Under the pieces are notes generated by a model, which was not told the origin of the DNA, did not search any database, and saw only the letters and a program-made list of their open reading frames with translations. Of a stretch of DNA of 45,830 nt, positions 17,978-25,494 are shown piece after piece. The translations under genes and the position numbers were made by a program. Positions within the stretch are counted from its first letter, which is position 1; every line of letters starts with the position of its first letter. The stretch comes from JBGPOS01 sp041488155 (GTDB lineage Bacteria > Chloroflexota > Dehalococcoidia > Tepidiformales > Tepidiformaceae): positions 1 through 45,830 of the forward strand of contig JBGPOS010000030.1 in NCBI GenBank assembly GCA_041488155.1, in the 5' to 3' direction.

Positions 17978-18745
17978 CTACGCCTTGCGCGCGACCCAGA
18001 TCTCTTCGCAAGGCCAGCGGCGCGCCCATTCGATGGTCACGTACGGATACCGCGTCGAGGCGCCCTCCGGAGGCTTCACTTCGATGAGATTTTCCACCTG
18101 GAGCCCGTTGGCGCCGAGCAGCCGAATCCAATCGCCGTAGCCGAGATGGAACTCGACCGCAGGGTCACCGGGCCATTCGAAGCGGTGCATCCCGAAGTAG
18201 TCGCGCAAGAGCCTGTCCCCCGCGGGGTCCCACTCGTCCGGCACGCAAAGCATCAAGAGGGTGCCGTTGACGAGGAAGATGAGGTGCCCGCCCGAACGGA
18301 GCAGCCTGGCCGCCTCAGGGATCCAGAGATAAGGGTCGCACCAGATGCTCGCGCCGTACTCCGAAATCGCGAGGTCGAAGCTCGCGTCTGGGAACGGCGT
18401 CGCTTCTGCGGTGCCATGTACGAGCGGGAACTCAAGGCCGAACTCTCGTTGCAACGAAACGGCTGTTGCCAGTTGCGCCGGGGAGTTGTCGATGCCGATA
18501 GGACGAGCGCCCCGGCGTGCCAGCCACGCCGACACGTACCCCGTCCCGCAGCCAAGCTCGATGGCGTCGAGGCCTGCGACGCCTGGCAGCACGTTGAGCT
18601 GGCCCTCCGGGACACCCCAGATACCCCAATACGGCGCTGTCGACGCCCACGCTCGCCGGCCCGGTTCGACGTAGTCCGCCGCGGTGACATCCCAGTAGGC
18701 CCGGTTTCGCAGGGCATGGTGGGGGCTTCCAGCGCGAGGCTCCAT
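17978..18745 (-). CDS. Class I SAM-dependent methyltransferase
   Basis: 255 residues. An N-terminal helix HHALRNRAYWDVTAADYVEPG precedes a Rossmann core: motif I IELGCGTGYVSAWL, motif II acidic end GIDNSPAQL, FDLAISEYGASIW, then LLRSGGHLIFLVNG. This is the layout of the Methyltransf_11/25 group, acting on small molecules in the cytosol; the acceptor cannot be told. ATG 18745 is the first residue consistent with the family. The frame stays open for 146 more codons, but that stretch is antisense to the CopC gene and shows no homology-like pattern. No good Shine-Dalgarno is seen, so the start is less certain than the domain. Confidence 0.8.
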   Translation of the reverse strand: MEPRAGSPHHALRNRAYWDVTAADYVEPGRRAWASTAPYWGIWGVPEGQLNVLPGVAGLDAIELGCGTGYVSAWLARRGARPIGIDNSPAQLATAVSLQREFGLEFPLVHGTAEATPFPDASFDLAISEYGASIWCDPYLWIPEAARLLRSGGHLIFLVNGTLLMLCVPDEWDPAGDRLLRDYFGMHRFEWPGDPAVEFHLGYGDWIRLLGANGLQVENLIEVKPPEGASTRYPYVTIEWARRWPCEEIWVARKA

Positions 18746-18895
18746 CTTCCGAGTACAGACCCGCCAGCCCTGCCGGTCAACCCGGCCGCTTGCCCGGGAC
18801 GTTCCTGCGGGTGGGGACGATGGCGGCGGCGACTCCTCCCACCCGGAGTAAGCCGCCCGTAAAGCCGTCGTTTCCACGCCGCCCACGGCCCTCGC

Positions 18896-18908
18896 TAGAC
18901 TGGCTCTG
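18896..18908 (+). promoter_or_regulatory. -10 hexamer TAGACT for leaderless copper-module transcript
   Basis: TAGACT (18896-18901) is followed by seven bases and then ATG 18909. There is no Shine-Dalgarno. Transcription would start at or next to the start codon. Confidence 0.55.
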
Positions 18909-19475
18909 ATGCGTATCGCTGCGAGCGTGGCCGGCGGCCTGATCGCCCTGTTCTGGGTCACGGCCGCATTCGCCCACGCCGAGCCCGTGCGCGTCAGCCC
19001 CGGTGACGGTGCCATTCTGGCCAGCCCTCCGGCCCGGATCGAAATGGTGATGAGCCAGGAGATGGCCCGGCAGGCCGGCGCGAACGCCATCCAGGTCTTC
19101 GACGTTGCCGGGACCGAGGTCACCAAAGAGTCCGCGGTCATCGATAACCTCGACCGCCGCAAGCTCAGCGTCGCCCTGCCCACGGGGTTGGCGACTGGCT
19201 CCTACACGGTGAACTGGAAGACCGTGAGCGCCGACGACGGTGACCCCGCCCAGGGCTCGATCTCTTTCACGGTCGACCCCACCCGCACTCCTTCGCCCGG
19301 CAAGGAAGTCTTGCGCGAAAGCCCGCTCGCGCCTGACGGGCAGAATCCTGCCGCCGTGGGCTCGAAGCTCCAGACGAACAGCGGCGTATCCTGGGTGCTC
19401 GTCCTGGCGGTCGTCGCCGGGACGGCCGTGATTGGGGGGGGCGCGGCCTTCCTCGCCGTCCAGAAGCGCTCATGA
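18909..19475 (+). CDS. CopC-domain protein with C-terminal TM anchor, copper-site variant
   Basis: 188 residues. A signal peptide ends at AFA, giving a mature N terminus HAEPVRVSPGDGAIL, as in CopC where His1 is a Cu(II) ligand. The beta-barrel core continues (ARIEMVMSQEM, SYTVNWKTVSADDGDPAQGSISFTV). In CopC the matching motif is D-G-H-P-x-x-G, giving the Asp and His ligands; here the His is Asp (DDGDPAQG), so the canonical Cu(II) site is altered. A TM helix (VLVLAVVAGTAVIGGGAAFLAV) anchors it outside the cytoplasm. It overlaps the next gene by 4 bases (ATGA), so the two are translationally coupled. Likely role is periplasm-side copper handling together with the CopC-CopD fusion. Confidence 0.85.
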   Translation: MRIAASVAGGLIALFWVTAAFAHAEPVRVSPGDGAILASPPARIEMVMSQEMARQAGANAIQVFDVAGTEVTKESAVIDNLDRRKLSVALPTGLATGSYTVNWKTVSADDGDPAQGSISFTVDPTRTPSPGKEVLRESPLAPDGQNPAAVGSKLQTNSGVSWVLVLAVVAGTAVIGGGAAFLAVQKRS

Positions 19476-21661
19476 GACGCGTGCTCTGGTTGATCCCCGG
19501 CGCACTGATACTGGGCTGGTTCCTGCTCCAGCCGGGGTCCGCGCTGGGACACGCGGCCCTCGTGCGGTCGGACCCGCCGGAGAACTCCTTCCTTCAGCGG
19601 GCCCCAGCCGAGGTTTCGGTTACCTTTAGCGAGCCCGTCGACTCGAGGGCAAGCTCCCTTCAGTTGCTCGACGCCCGAGGGCAGCCGCTCACGACGGGCG
19701 CTCTCGCCCTTCTCCAGGACGGACTCACGCTCCGTGTCGCCACGCCGGGACTGAAGCCGGGAATCTTCAACGTCGTTTGGTCCAACGTCTCCAGCATCGA
19801 CGGACACGCGCTCCGGGGATCATTCCCGTTCACAGTTCTCAACCCCGATGGCAGCCTGCCCGCCGAGGTGAACACCGTCGTCTCACTCGGGACCGACGCC
19901 GACCCGCCCCCCCTCGCCGATGGGGTCGCTGTCCGGGCGCTCGGGCTGCTTGGGCTGCTGTTAGTCGCAGGGAGTGCACTCTTCCTCCTTTTGTACCCCG
20001 AGTCGTCGTCAGGACTCCGGCTCAACCTCTCCCGTCTGACCATCCTCGGGGGTGGCGTCCTCGTCATAGCCTGCGCGCTAAGCCTCGCCGTCCTGCGAGA
20101 CGTTTACTCCGGGCTGTCCCTTTCCGAGCTGCTCCTCAACACCCGCGGTGGGGGCTACCTCATCGCCCGTACAGGCGCGGCCCTTTTCGTGCTGGCTATC
20201 GCACCGTTCACGGTCCAGGCGTCCCGCCGGACAGCAGCGGCGACGCTCGGCGCGGTCGCAGTTACCGCATGGGCGCTGGCCGCGACAAGTCATGCGGCCG
20301 CCGGCACCGGGAGCGCCTGGGGCATCGGACTTGACCTGGTGCACAGGCTGGCCGCGGTCGGGTGGATTGGCGCGGTCGTCGGACTCCTGGTGGCGGTCCG
20401 CCTTTCTGGCCGCAGCGACATCTACCGGCGCGTGCTGCCTCGCTTTTCGCTCTTGGCTTCAGTCCTCGTCTTCGTCTTGTTGGCCACGGGTTCGCTCAAC
20501 GCGTTCATCGAAATCGACCGCTGGGGCCGCTTCGACACGACGCGCTATGGGCTTACCCTGCTGGTGAAGCTCGGGCTTGGGGTGGCCCTCCTGGCCGTTG
20601 CGGGCTACAACGCGCGTTGGGGGCGCAGGAGGCTCGTGGCCCAGGGGCCCCGCGAACCCCGGCGGTTCATCTTCACTGCGATGGTCGAAGTTGCGCTCGG
20701 GTTGCTCGTCTTTCTGGGGGCGGCAACCCTCACCCAGACGACGGTCGCTAAGTCGGTCATCGAAACGAGGACTTCGCCAACCTTCGACCAGACGACAGCC
20801 GCCGCGGGACTCAACATAAACCTCAAAGTAGACCCAAACCGCGTGGGTCTGAACACATACCACATTGGCCTCACCGATGCCTCAAGTGCCGCGGTCGATG
20901 CCCAACGGGTGCGGCTCACCTTCCGCTACCGCGATGACCAGAGCGTCGGACCGTCGACGCTTCCCCTGGCCCAGACGGCGCCCGGCACGTTCGCTGGCCA
21001 GGGGCCGTTCCTTACCCTCGAGGGCGGCTGGACCATCGCCGTCGAAGTTCGGCGCCAGGATGTCGACGACACAAACGTCTTCTTCGACGTCCGGCCCGCG
21101 GGCGCCTTCGTCGACATCTCCCGGCGAGGCGGCGCCTGGGATACTCCGGCGCCCGGCCTGTCAGGAAACCAGTTCGGAGGGTTGATCGCCCTCTTCGTTG
21201 GCCTCGGGGCGACTCTCTGGGGGCATCGACTTGCAGGCCTGCGCCGGGAGCTCGGCTGGGCGGCGAACGGGCTGTCGATAACTGGCTTCGGTGTCGGGGC
21301 CTTGCTCCTCTTCGGCGTGCACGCCCACCTCAGCTCGCCTACGGGCTCAGTGAAGCTTGTGAACCCCATCTTCCCCGACCAGAACTCCATCTCTACTGGC
21401 CGGACGCTCTACCAACAGAACTGCATCGCCTGCCACGGCCAGAACGGCGTCCCTCCGAAGGGGCTCAGCCTCAACCCCTACCCCCTCGATCTAACCGTGC
21501 ACGTTCCGCTTCATACCGACGGCGAACTCGACACCTTCATAGCAAGGGGTATCCCGGGATCCGCGATGCGAGCCTGGTCTGAAGGCGATGGCAAGCTGTC
21601 GACCGACCAGATCTGGCACGTTGTGAACTTTCTCCACACCCTCACGCCGGTCGACCGTTAG
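19472..21661 (+). CDS. CopC-CopD copper-transport fusion with C-terminal cytochrome c domain
   Basis: 729 residues. A signal peptide to about residue 26 precedes a CopC domain with intact ligands (mature HAALVRSDPPENS; SSIDGHALRGSFPFTV). Next comes a CopD-type membrane region of roughly eight helices (about 150-440, including ATSHAAAGTGSAWGIGLDLVHRLAAVGWIGAVV), then an extracytoplasmic beta domain (about 450-560), two TM helices and a cytochrome c domain. The haem-binding CIACH is at 651-655 and a likely axial Met is in GSAMRAW at 699. CopCD moves copper across the membrane; the fused haem domain suggests redox coupling of copper uptake or delivery to a respiratory oxidase, which is inference. 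It is coupled to the preceding CopC gene by ATGA overlap. Confidence 0.92.
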   Translation: MRRVLWLIPGALILGWFLLQPGSALGHAALVRSDPPENSFLQRAPAEVSVTFSEPVDSRASSLQLLDARGQPLTTGALALLQDGLTLRVATPGLKPGIFNVVWSNVSSIDGHALRGSFPFTVLNPDGSLPAEVNTVVSLGTDADPPPLADGVAVRALGLLGLLLVAGSALFLLLYPESSSGLRLNLSRLTILGGGVLVIACALSLAVLRDVYSGLSLSELLLNTRGGGYLIARTGAALFVLAIAPFTVQASRRTAAATLGAVAVTAWALAATSHAAAGTGSAWGIGLDLVHRLAAVGWIGAVVGLLVAVRLSGRSDIYRRVLPRFSLLASVLVFVLLATGSLNAFIEIDRWGRFDTTRYGLTLLVKLGLGVALLAVAGYNARWGRRRLVAQGPREPRRFIFTAMVEVALGLLVFLGAATLTQTTVAKSVIETRTSPTFDQTTAAAGLNINLKVDPNRVGLNTYHIGLTDASSAAVDAQRVRLTFRYRDDQSVGPSTLPLAQTAPGTFAGQGPFLTLEGGWTIAVEVRRQDVDDTNVFFDVRPAGAFVDISRRGGAWDTPAPGLSGNQFGGLIALFVGLGATLWGHRLAGLRRELGWAANGLSITGFGVGALLLFGVHAHLSSPTGSVKLVNPIFPDQNSISTGRTLYQQNCIACHGQNGVPPKGLSLNPYPLDLTVHVPLHTDGELDTFIARGIPGSAMRAWSEGDGKLSTDQIWHVVNFLHTLTPVDR

Positions 21662-21741
21662 ATGGCGAGTGGCCGATGCAAGCTCCGTCGAGGGCAGCTG
21701 GGTGGCAGACCTTTCCGGTTTGCCGCCCCCCGAATTACAGA

Positions 21742-21753
21742 TAGGCTGTGCGG
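21742..21753 (+). promoter_or_regulatory. -10 hexamer TAGGCT preceding a leaderless GTG
   Basis: TAGGCT (21742-21747), six bases, then GTG 21754. This parallels the TAGACT arrangement at three other genes in the window and decides the start of the next gene. Confidence 0.4.
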
Positions 21754-22188
21754 GTGAGCGAGTCCTCAGCCGCGGCCCCCGAACCTGCCTTCTCCAGTGT
21801 AAAGCGGCCCCTTCGCCGCCGTTCGCTTGTCCTGCTGGTCGCTTTGCTCCCAACGCTGACCTTCTTTGGGCACTGGCCGGCAATTCAGTTCACAGTGCCT
21901 GGCACGGACCTGCAAATCGGTCTGCCTGGCGAAGGCCATGACGACGGCGCTGGCGAGTCGAGCAGCGGTCACGACCACACCCGCCACTGCCACGCCGACT
22001 TGACCTCCTGCTCCGACGTGCCGTTCACCGGCGCCAGCGCGTTTGCTCTCTTGATCGACACGGTCGCGTTTCTTTCCGCGGCTGCCCTCTGGACCCTTAC
22101 CTCGTGCCGCTGGTGGCTGCCAACGGTGCAGGCGACCGTCCGGCCGGAGCTCGCCCCGCCGCGCGTGCCCTTCGCGCTTTCAGCCTGA
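21754..22188 (+). CDS. Small membrane protein with His/Cys-rich extracytoplasmic loop
   Basis: 144 residues, unrecognised family. Layout: basic N terminus (KRPLRRR), TM helix (SLVLLVALLPTLTFFGHW), then a loop with GEGHDDGAGESSSGHDH, TRHCHADLTSCSDVPFTGA, a second TM helix (ALLIDTVAFLSAAALWTL) and a Pro-rich tail. The loop contains five His and two Cys within about 26 residues, a likely metal site facing outward. It follows the CopC-CopD-cytochrome gene by 92 bases on the same strand, which suggests copper handling. GTG 21754 is preferred over GTG 21748 because the -10-like TAGGCT then sits 6 bases upstream; neither has a Shine-Dalgarno. Confidence 0.7.
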   Translation: MSESSAAAPEPAFSSVKRPLRRRSLVLLVALLPTLTFFGHWPAIQFTVPGTDLQIGLPGEGHDDGAGESSSGHDHTRHCHADLTSCSDVPFTGASAFALLIDTVAFLSAAALWTLTSCRWWLPTVQATVRPELAPPRVPFALSA

Positions 22189-22277
22189 CCACATCACTAC
22201 TTCGGTGACGCCTTCGGCTCCGCCGCGCTGCGCACCGGGAGTTCCAGAACGCCCAACACAGCAGAAAGGTACAGATT

Positions 22278-22727
22278 TTGACCAGGCGCGTTTTCCCACT
22301 GGTCGCGGCTATCGCCGCGGCCGCCTTGTTCGTGGCTACGGCCTGCGATGGCGGCGACTCCAACAGCGACACAGCCGCCGTCATCTCGGCGATCAACATC
22401 CTCGATAAAGCGGGGCTGCACGATATCGACACTTCGATCAACAGCGACAAGAAAGTGCCGGCTACCGCCCGAATTACGGCGCTCCACGCCCAGACCATCG
22501 TGTTGTCGACTACCTGGCCATCGGACACCAAGGCGGCAAGCAAGAAGCTCGCTGACATTTTCGGGCAATTGGCGGCGGCTCTCGATGCCGACAGCCCCGA
22601 CTTGAAGAAGGCCGGCGACGCAGCTCACGCGGCCCACGAAGGCGAGCATGACTTCTCCAACGACGTCTGGAGTTACCTCCAGAAGAAAGCGAAAGTAGCC
22701 GCCGGTACCGCACCGGACGCGGACTGA
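22278..22727 (+). CDS. Small helical lipoprotein of unknown function
   Basis: 149 residues. A signal sequence (MTRRVFPLVAAIAAAALFVATAC) with Cys followed by DGGDSNSD fits a lipobox (A-T-A-C), so the mature protein is lipid-anchored outside the cytoplasm. The rest is predicted all-helical with scattered His (ITALHAQTIV, HAAHEGEHDFSNDVWSYLQKK), possibly a metal-binding bundle. TTG start at 22278 follows AAAGGT by 8 bases. It closes the copper module, followed by a terminator. I do not recognise the family. Confidence 0.7.
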   Translation: MTRRVFPLVAAIAAAALFVATACDGGDSNSDTAAVISAINILDKAGLHDIDTSINSDKKVPATARITALHAQTIVLSTTWPSDTKAASKKLADIFGQLAAALDADSPDLKKAGDAAHAAHEGEHDFSNDVWSYLQKKAKVAAGTAPDAD

Positions 22728-22745
22728 AGCGACACAAGTCAGGCA

Positions 22746-22775
22746 AGAGGGGGCCGGGGCAACTCGGTCCCCTCT
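22746..22775 (+). terminator. Rho-independent-type terminator of the copper module
   Basis: AGAGGGGGCCG (22746-22756) pairs with CGGTCCCCTCT (22765-22775) as an 11-bp stem with one G-U pair and an 8-base loop, 18 bases after the lipoprotein stop. Confidence 0.65.
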
Positions 22776-22798
22776 GTCGTCTCCAGATGTGAACGGTC

Positions 22799-22825
22799 GC
22801 TCGCCCGCCCAGGACGGGCGGGAGC
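22799..22825 (-). terminator. Hairpin at the end of the ZnuA-like gene
   Basis: CCCGCCC (22804-22810) and GGGCGGG (22816-22822) enclose 5 bases. GCT/AGC extend the stem past a 2-base bulge. It abuts the stop codon of the minus-strand gene and faces the copper-module terminator. Confidence 0.5.
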
Positions 22826-23736
22826 TACTTGAGCGCCGCGACAATCGTCCTGGCGTTCGCCAGGAGCATGCCGTCGACGGTGTCGGCTCCCGAGCCCGGT
22901 TCTCCCAGCGAGTCCCCGTACAGGTTGTCTACGATCTTGACGTGAGTATCTTTGGCTATCTGCTTCGCTACCTTCGGGTCGAGCGAGCTCTCGGCGAACA
23001 CCGCCTTGACCCCCTCCCTGCGGATCGTGTCTTCGAGGTCCGCCACTTGCCTGGCCGAGGCTTCGGAGGAGGTGGTCACTCCGGGGATGACGGCCCCGAC
23101 GAACCTCAGGCCGTAATAGTCGATGAAGTAGCCGAAGGCATCGTGGTTCGTCACCATCTTGCGGTTCTCGTTCGGCAACGTGTCGATTAGCTTCCTGATC
23201 TGTTGGTCGACATCGTCCAACTTCTGCTTGTAAGCCTCGGCGTTCTTCTGGAACGTTGTCGCCGACTCCGGAAACGTGGCCGACAAGGCGCGCGCGATGT
23301 TGTCGACCATAATCTTTGCGTTCTGCGGGTTGTGCCAGATGTGGGGGTCGTCCTCAGTCTTGCCGGTCTCGTCATCGCCATGCCGGAGCTGTACGCCATC
23401 GCTTACCGTGACCACGTTCGCTGCCCCGCTCTCTTTGACCACCTTGTCGAGGAAGGCATCGAGGCCTACCCCGTTGCGAAGGATGAGTTTGGCGTCGTGG
23501 AGGCGTGCCACGTCTTCTGCCGAGGGTTCGTATTCATGGGGGTCCACTCCCGCGCCTATGAGCGTCTTAAGGTTCACGCTGTTGCCCGCAACGGCCTTCG
23601 TGAGCGCGCCGACCTGGATCGTTGTGGCGACTACCTGAGGCCGGCTGTCGCTGCTGCTGCCGTCGCATGACATCGCTGGCAGAACAAGCGCGGCCGCTGC
23701 CAGCGTCCACACTCGCAAGAGGATCCCCATCGACAT
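22825..23736 (-). CDS. znuA: Zinc/manganese ABC transporter substrate-binding lipoprotein (ZnuA-like)
   Basis: 303 residues. A lipoprotein signal (MSMGILLRVWTLAAAALVLPAMSC) leads to a cluster A-I binding protein. It has VDPHEYEPSAEDV (first His ligand), an acidic His loop (RHGDDETGKTEDDPHIWHNP, second ligand), MVTNHDAFGYFIDYYGL (third) and FAESSLDPKVAKQIA (acidic ligand region). It captures Zn(II) or Mn(II) outside the membrane for an ABC importer. Three His favour zinc, but metal choice is not settled by sequence. Start 23736 has AGGAGG 6 bases upstream; the frame opens 9 codons earlier inside the operator. Two Fur/Zur-type boxes lie upstream. No permease or ATPase gene is in the window, so the importer must be elsewhere. 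Confidence 0.9.
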   Translation of the reverse strand: MSMGILLRVWTLAAAALVLPAMSCDGSSSDSRPQVVATTIQVGALTKAVAGNSVNLKTLIGAGVDPHEYEPSAEDVARLHDAKLILRNGVGLDAFLDKVVKESGAANVVTVSDGVQLRHGDDETGKTEDDPHIWHNPQNAKIMVDNIARALSATFPESATTFQKNAEAYKQKLDDVDQQIRKLIDTLPNENRKMVTNHDAFGYFIDYYGLRFVGAVIPGVTTSSEASARQVADLEDTIRREGVKAVFAESSLDPKVAKQIAKDTHVKIVDNLYGDSLGEPGSGADTVDGMLLANARTIVAALK

Positions 23737-23747
23737 CGCACGCCTCC

Positions 23748-23762
23748 TGAGACTGAGTATCA
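23748..23762. promoter_or_regulatory. Fur/Zur-type 7-1-7 box, first of two
   Basis: TGAGACTGAGTATCA is an imperfect 7-1-7 palindrome (TGAGACT-G-AGTATCA, one mismatch between arms), close to the Fur-family consensus TGATAATnATTATCA. It lies 11 bases upstream of the ZnuA-like start codon, just before its AGGAGG. Confidence 0.65.
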
Positions 23763-23772
23763 ATCGCGGTGA

Positions 23773-23787
23773 TGATACTCAGTCTCA
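23773..23787. promoter_or_regulatory. Fur/Zur-type 7-1-7 box, second of two
   Basis: TGATACTCAGTCTCA is the exact reverse complement of the first box, 10 bases away. The pair makes a perfect 15-bp inverted repeat, centre to centre 25 bp. Repression of the ZnuA-like gene under metal-replete conditions by a Zur (or Fur/Mur) dimer pair is the natural reading; the divergent small membrane gene may share it. Confidence 0.65.
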
Positions 23788-23840
23788 ACTGCGGCTGCAA
23801 CCGGCCACCCGCTCGTCCGAGAAGGTGCGATGCTAAGCCC

Positions 23841-24062
23841 ATGCTCTTGGCAGTCTTCTTGCACGTGGGCCACTACACCGACCCCCTGGCCTCGCCCGAG
23901 AGCATCCTCGCCTGGACTGGGGGCGGCGCCCTCGCCGGATTAGCGGCGGTCACGCTTCGTTCGCTCGTGGTGACGTGGCTTCGCCGGAGGCGCGGGTCCG
24001 TCGGAGACGAGAGCACTGACTTCGAGACTAGTTCGAAAGCTTCCCGTCCTCGCGGATCCTGA
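23841..24062 (+). CDS. Small membrane protein divergent from ZnuA-like gene
   Basis: 73 residues from ATG 23841: MLLAVFLHVGHYTDPLASPE, then a TM helix (ILAWTGGGALAGLAAVTLRSLVVTWL), a basic stop-transfer RRRRG and a polar tail. No family recognised. Short N-terminal His (LHVGHY) could bind metal. The divergent arrangement over the double Fur/Zur-type box makes metal-responsive expression possible. The Shine-Dalgarno is weak (GAAGG 14 bases away) and the 3' end overlaps the convergent hydrolase gene by 35 bases, so this call is tentative. Confidence 0.4.
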   Translation: MLLAVFLHVGHYTDPLASPESILAWTGGGALAGLAAVTLRSLVVTWLRRRRGSVGDESTDFETSSKASRPRGS

Positions 24063-25200
24063 CACCGACGGTGGCGAACCGCGTTGTGCCCGGTCCGGGG
24101 AACTTCGCCGGGCCCGTGCCCAACACTTCTTGCAAGAAAGCCAGCGTGAGCCCACGAATGGCGCGCCACCCCGCCTCTGGAGCGACCCCGGGCGGAGCAC
24201 AGCCATCTGTGTAGAGGGCAACGACTTGCGCCGGTGGTGGAAATCCGGTGTCGGCTGCCATCTTCATCGGCCCGCCGCTGCTCGATGCGAGCGGACAGAT
24301 GTCCGTGAAACTTGCGTCGCCTGCCCCGTCGATGGCGACGAATCGCCGGGGTGCGCTCATACGCTCGTACGTCGATTCTGTCTCGGCGGCTGTTACCACG
24401 TGGTCGGCGTTGCCAGCGAAGATCAGTCCTCGCTTCGCGGGCAGAGCTCCGCTGGGGAGTCCAGTCGGTGCGTAGGCGATGAAGGCGGAAATTTCGGCGT
24501 CCTTCGCCGTGGCTATCGCGGCGCCCCCTCCGCCGGAACGCCCGATCGTGGCGACCCGGCTGAAGTCGAGCCGGCCCTTCAAGATCCGATCTGCGCCGTT
24601 CTCCAGGTTCAACAAAGCAAGGGTGTCCTCCAGGTCGAGGACATCGATGCCGGGAGCGCCAACGTTGTTGTCGTAGACCGCTGGGAGGTCACGTTCGAGG
24701 TGCTCCGGCGCGGCCACGACGAACCCCCAGGAGGCCAGGAAGGTCGTTAGAAAAGATGCTTCGTCGCGGTAACCCGCGAACCCGTGGCTGAAGAGGAGGA
24801 TTGGAAAGCCCCCGTGTTGGCTGATGGGGATGTCCCGATAGGCGTCCATCTCCACTCGAAGTGCGTCACCGTCCGCGAGCTCTACAAAGACTCTCGATGG
24901 GAGCCATCCTCGGAGGTTGTAGGTAGCACGAGGTTGAGTCGTCACGCTGGTGGCGTCCGCCGGGTACCACACTTCGAGTGGTCGAACGAAGGTGCCGCCC
25001 GGATGACGCGAGACGGACAGCTGGCCCAACAAGAGCGACATCTCGCCCACTGCGTATGGGCCGCGACTGACGTCGTTGGCTGGAGTCACGGCCGGCGTCG
25101 TTTCGGCTGAAGGCGCGGCCGGGGAGTGGGCCGCCTCGGAGCAGGCTCCAACAACGAGCGTTATCAGGGAAAGCACCGGCCAGAGCCAGGGGCGGTACAT
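24028..25200 (-). CDS. Lipoprotein alpha/beta hydrolase (PAF-acetylhydrolase/dienelactone-hydrolase-like)
   Basis: 390 residues. Lipoprotein signal MYRPWLWPVLSLITLVVGAC, a Pro/Ala/Thr spacer, then an alpha/beta hydrolase core. Visible elements are FPILLFSHGFAGYRDEASFL (oxyanion-hole region), WGFVVAAPEHLE, nucleophile elbow IGRSGGGGAAIA, and LIFAGNADHVV in the position of the acid loop. It is an outer-face esterase or lipase-type enzyme; substrate unknown. Start 25200 gives the most typical lipoprotein signal; ATG 25221 is an in-frame alternative. Neither has a clear Shine-Dalgarno. The frame stays open to 25686, but that part is not protein-like and overlaps another gene. The 294 bases upstream (25201-25494) hold nothing else I can recognise. 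Confidence 0.8.
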   Translation of the reverse strand: MYRPWLWPVLSLITLVVGACSEAAHSPAAPSAETTPAVTPANDVSRGPYAVGEMSLLLGQLSVSRHPGGTFVRPLEVWYPADATSVTTQPRATYNLRGWLPSRVFVELADGDALRVEMDAYRDIPISQHGGFPILLFSHGFAGYRDEASFLTTFLASWGFVVAAPEHLERDLPAVYDNNVGAPGIDVLDLEDTLALLNLENGADRILKGRLDFSRVATIGRSGGGGAAIATAKDAEISAFIAYAPTGLPSGALPAKRGLIFAGNADHVVTAAETESTYERMSAPRRFVAIDGAGDASFTDICPLASSSGGPMKMAADTGFPPPAQVVALYTDGCAPPGVAPEAGWRAIRGLTLAFLQEVLGTGPAKFPGPGTTRFATVGVRIREDGKLSN

Positions 25201-25494
25201 CCCTGCGATGTTAAGCACCATGACTCGATGAGCAAGTAAAGCGTTTCCCGGCGACCCCGTTTGGCACGTCGCCACGCACATTGAAGATATCGCCGTGGAG
25301 TTCAGCGAGGCGACGGGCTCGTTCCGTGTAGTCGCCTTCACGCCGGTGGACAGGGGCTGTTCGTGAGTGCGCCCGCTCGCCGGGTTCCCCCGTATAACTG
25401 AGCCTGCCCCAGGCGATGTGCATATCCATCTGGACAGGCACATCGCCGGTTCGCTTGTGGTAGAGTCCGCGCCATCAGAGGTAGGGGGGACTAT

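Noticed and set aside
18746..19183. N-terminal extension of the methyltransferase (146 codons)
   Set aside because: It overlaps the CopC-domain gene head-on and is not protein-like; the family sequence begins at 18745.
22197..22844. 215-codon minus-strand frame opposite the small lipoprotein
   Set aside because: It covers two facing terminators and a lipoprotein with a clear signal sequence; no coding features.
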